From positions 360,833 through 424,832 of the forward strand of contig NW_003314281.1 of NCBI RefSeq assembly GCF_000143415.4: a stretch of 64,000 nt of DNA, in the 5' to 3' direction. Each line of letters starts with the position of its first letter. The first letter of the stretch is position 1. Under the pieces are notes generated by a model. The model saw only the letters and a list, made by a program, of their open reading frames with translations. It was not told the origin of the DNA and made no database searches. This stretch comes from Selaginella moellendorffii. Lineage: Eukaryota; Streptophyta; Lycopodiopsida; Selaginellales; Selaginellaceae. The position numbers were made by a program, and so were the translations under genes. Shown here piece by piece: positions 61,062 through 64,000 of this stretch.

Positions 61062-64000
61062 ATGGCTTTGCACGCCAAATTCGTCTTGGCGTGCAAGGAT
61101 CCCTACGTCAGATTGACTGGATTCCCGGTAAGTTCTTCATTCCTTTTCTTATCTTCTCGAGACAAGTATTCGTTTCTCTTGTATAGGTGCTAGCGCATTG
61201 TAAAGAAATCTGCGCTGCAAGGCCTGGAGCTGGAGTGGCATCCACGCACCACGAAAAAATTGTTAGCAGCTTCTTTGGTTCTCTGCTGCGGCAAACGAGA
61301 AGTTTTCGACGTAGACCGCGACAGGCAATTGTTATTCATGGAGCCATGGACGTAAGTCTGGAGACAATCAACGACCTTGGATTGGACACGCTTACTTTCC
61401 TCGTCGCCACAGTGCTCGTCGTGCCTTCATTCAAAGCCTTCAAAGCAAGTCCTGTGAGTATTATTTTTCTCAACATGAAGCTCGAAAACTTTGTCTTTCT
61501 TTTGCGTAGATTTTGGGATTTCTCTTGTCTGGAGTAGTGATGAACCAGCTCGGACTTATCAGAAACGTGACGGACATCAAAGCTCTATCTGAACTAGGTA
61601 TACTTTTCCTTGTAAGTATTTTCGCTGTGAGCTTTTGTGATGTTTTCCTGATCGAATTTCTTTTCATTTCCAACAGCTCTTTGAAATGGGATTAGAATTG
61701 TCTCTCGCTCGTTTAAAAGCATTGGCCAAGTATGCATTTGGCATGGGATTTGCACAGGTGCTTGATCGTTTTCTAGCCTTTCGTTTGATATTTTTTGGTT
61801 TCCTATGCCAGGTTTTACTATCGACAGTAGCGTTCGCAGCATTTGAGCTTCCACCAAATGGAGCACTGGGAACTAGACTTCTCGAATTTCTTTTCCATTC
61901 TCGACCGGATCTTGTAAGTTTTGTGGGCAAACGGCCATCTTTTAACTGTCCTTTTAACAGGTAAATATTAGAACTGTAGACGAAGCTGTAGTTATTGGAG
62001 CGGGTTTATCATTGTCTTCTTCCGCATTTGTCTTGCAGGTTTGTTGTCCAAAATGCTTCTTTGTTAATTTGTTAAGTGCTGTATTTTTGCAGCTTCTTTC
62101 AGAGAAGGGAGAACTTCCAACAAGATTTGGCTCTGCCACCCTTGGAATTCTTCTCTTTCAAGTACAAAATGCGCAACAAACTTCTTTTACTAACATGGTA
62201 TTCCTAGGACATTGCTGTCGTACCTTTGCTGGTCATTCTACCAATTCTAGAAACCGGGGTATGTTATTCTGATATCTCATCTGCTCGTATCTTCATATCG
62301 ATATTACAGAATTTTTCACAAGAGAGTCTCTGGCCTGTAATGGCGGCTGAAAGTCTAAAAGCCTTGGGTGGCTTGGGAGCACTGTCCCTTGGTGGACAAT
62401 TACTTCTTCGTCGTATTTTTGAGGTTGGCCACCCCTCAAATCGCTTTATTTAATCGATTCAAATTGATACAGGTCGTAGCAGATGCAAGGAGCTCCGAAG
62501 CTTTTGTAGCTCTTTGTTTGCTTACAGTCACTGGAACGTCTCTGCTAACGCAAAAACTTGGGTTCAGCGACACGGTATGTGTATTCATACTCAGGAGATG
62601 CTTTTGTGCTGAATATTTCGTTGTGAAAGCTTGGAGCATTTCTCGCTGGTGCACTTCTAGCGGAGACAAATTATCGCACACAAGTCGAAGCAGACATTCG
62701 TCCTTTCAGAGGATTATTGCTTGGACTGTTTTTTGTAACGACGGGCACATCGATCGATCTCCAGGTGAGGACAGAGCATTGTTTTTGACCGATTTTGATA
62801 CTGTTCTATCCATTTTGCAGCTTTTAATTCGAGAGTGGCCAAATGTTTTAGCACTCCTAGGTGGCTTAATCGCGATAAAAACACTAATCACTACCGCCAT
62901 TGGCAAGAAAGTTGGCTTGTCACTGCCAGAAAGTGTTCGTACTGGTCTGCTTCTCTCACAAGGTGGAGAATTTGCCTTCGTGGTTTTCGCCCTTGCAAAC
63001 AGGTACTCACAAAAGCGAGCTTTAGTGCCACTTTCTTATTACTTTTGTTGCTGTACAGGCTTGGAGTATTGCCCTTGGAGCTCAACCGTTTACTCATTAT
63101 CGTGGTTGTATTGTCGATGGCTCTCACTCCTTTCTTGAACGAGTTTGGTCGCAAGCTTGCTAACATTATTGAGTTGAAAATTCAACAAGATTCCACGGAG
63201 GTATACTGGCTTTTCACGTTGAAGCTGATCCAGGTAGTCTTTACAGATTAAAAAGGTGGAAATTCCTAAAGTTGCTGAGCCGGTTGTTATTGTTGGATTT
63301 GGTCAGACTGGCCAGGTTTCTGATCTACAGCATAGCTTAGTTTGCTTACTTTGTTTTTCCAGGTTCTAGCCAACTTCCTGTCTACACCTCTAGCAAATGG
63401 TCCTGGCGGTGATGTTGAAGGCTGGCCATATCTAGCATTTGATCTTGATCCTAACCGCGTGAAGGCAAGCTGAAGTTAGAACTACAAGAAGCTTTTTGTT
63501 TCTCATCTCTTCTATCAGGTGTCTAGAACGCTGGGCTTTCCTGTCCTGTATGGAGATGGATCACGGCCATTGGTGTTACAAACTGCTGGGGTGGTGAAAC
63601 CGAAGGCACTCATGGTGATGTACACTGGCAGAGGAAGTGCTGTGCGAGCAGTGGAGAGGCTGCGACTAGCATTTCCAGAGGTATTTTCATGTTTTTTTTT
63701 TTTTTGCACTAACCACCTGCGTGGACAGACGCCTATATTTGCTAGAGCACAAGACTTGGGACACTTGCTCGAGCTTAAACAAGCCGGCGCTACTGATGCT
63801 ATCTTGGAAAACGCTGAGGTATGCAAGCCTTTGCTTTTCTCAGTGTTAAAAAAGCTTTAAAAACCATCAGACGAGCTTGGAGCTTGGGTCTGTGCTACTC
63901 CGGGGCCTCGGAGTCATGCCGGACGACGTCAACTTCTTGAGACGCATAATGCGCGAGTCTCTGGATGTCCAAGCGCAGGAAGCACTGGAGAAGAAAGCTG
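61062..64000 (+). CDS. KEA3: KEA3-type K+/H+ antiporter, cut by the window end
   Basis: Plastid CPA2 family K+ efflux antiporter; KEA3 acts in the thylakoid membrane and tunes the proton gradient of photosynthesis. Eighteen exons are visible (61062-61127, 61187-61453, 61510-61611, 61677-61757, 61812-61913, 61961-62038, 62093-62161, 62208-62258, 62310-62423, 62473-62574, 62630-62764, 62821-63002, 63059-63200, 63247-63315, 63363-63464, 63519-63680, 63729-63818, 63871 onward). The first ~85 residues are rich in Arg, Ser and Ala, like a transit peptide. The exchanger domain has 'LFEMGLELSLARLKALAK', 'LSLSSSAFVLQLL' and 'LLSQGGEFAFVVF'. The RCK/KTN domain has the nucleotide motif 'VIVGFGQTGQVLANF'. 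'LGVMPDDVNFL' near the end is typical of KEA3 and not of KEA1/2. The intron after exon 15 has a GC donor. A 26-codon upstream frame (60,973-61,053) precedes the start. Confidence 0.92.

Overview
This is nuclear DNA of a land plant. Introns are very short (mostly 38-65 bases), genes are compact, and they sit among nested LTR retrotransposons. The plant genes include a plastid KEA3 antiporter, a plant-type aldo-keto reductase, alpha-tubulin, S1/P1 nucleases and a DUF26 protein. Micro-introns, a plant background and a Slo/BK-type potassium channel together fit a lycophyte such as Selaginella best. That is inference: no sequence was searched.

Layout. 1-15,000: decayed, AT-rich retrotransposon debris. 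It is mostly several copies, in both orientations, of one family with a ~1.1 kb LTR (called LTR-A here), plus a gag-protease remnant and a decayed Gypsy integrase. 15,065-15,490: a small secreted DUF26 (ginkbilobin-like) gene. 17,068-18,800: a rearranged, inverted, broken copy of the ethanolamine kinase / aldo-keto reductase locus found at 48.8-52.7 kb. 18,897-23,000: a 17-exon Slo-type channel gene. 23,482-28,491: a complete short-LTR Gypsy element. 29,608-30,516: an intronless secreted protein with a bulb-type (mannose) lectin domain. 30,560-31,800: an island of gene fragments. 33,561-40,984: a full-length chromovirus (Ty3/Gypsy with chromodomain) with 1.1 kb LTRs and target-site duplication ACATC, nested in an older gag-protease element. 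41,000-48,800: more decayed repeats. 48,806-64,000: a gene-rich block with ethanolamine kinase (+), aldo-keto reductase (-), alpha-tubulin (+), an unrecognised small gene (+), two damaged tandem S1/P1 nuclease copies (+), and KEA3 (+, cut by the window end).

The most unusual feature is the chromovirus. Its integrase coding region is interrupted by two introns with GT-AG borders (46 and 52 bases). The first falls between the second catalytic Asp and the catalytic Glu, and carries a stop codon, so unspliced RNA cannot encode a complete integrase or the chromodomain. Other points of note: a plant Slo channel without the poly-Asp calcium bowl; an aldo-keto reductase whose catalytic His is Tyr; two AT-rich, intronless genes for secreted proteins of mannose-binding families; and gene-fragment mosaics that link distant parts of the window.

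The host genes do not form one pathway. Exon models were built by hand from splice sites and reading frame, so single-exon boundaries may be off.
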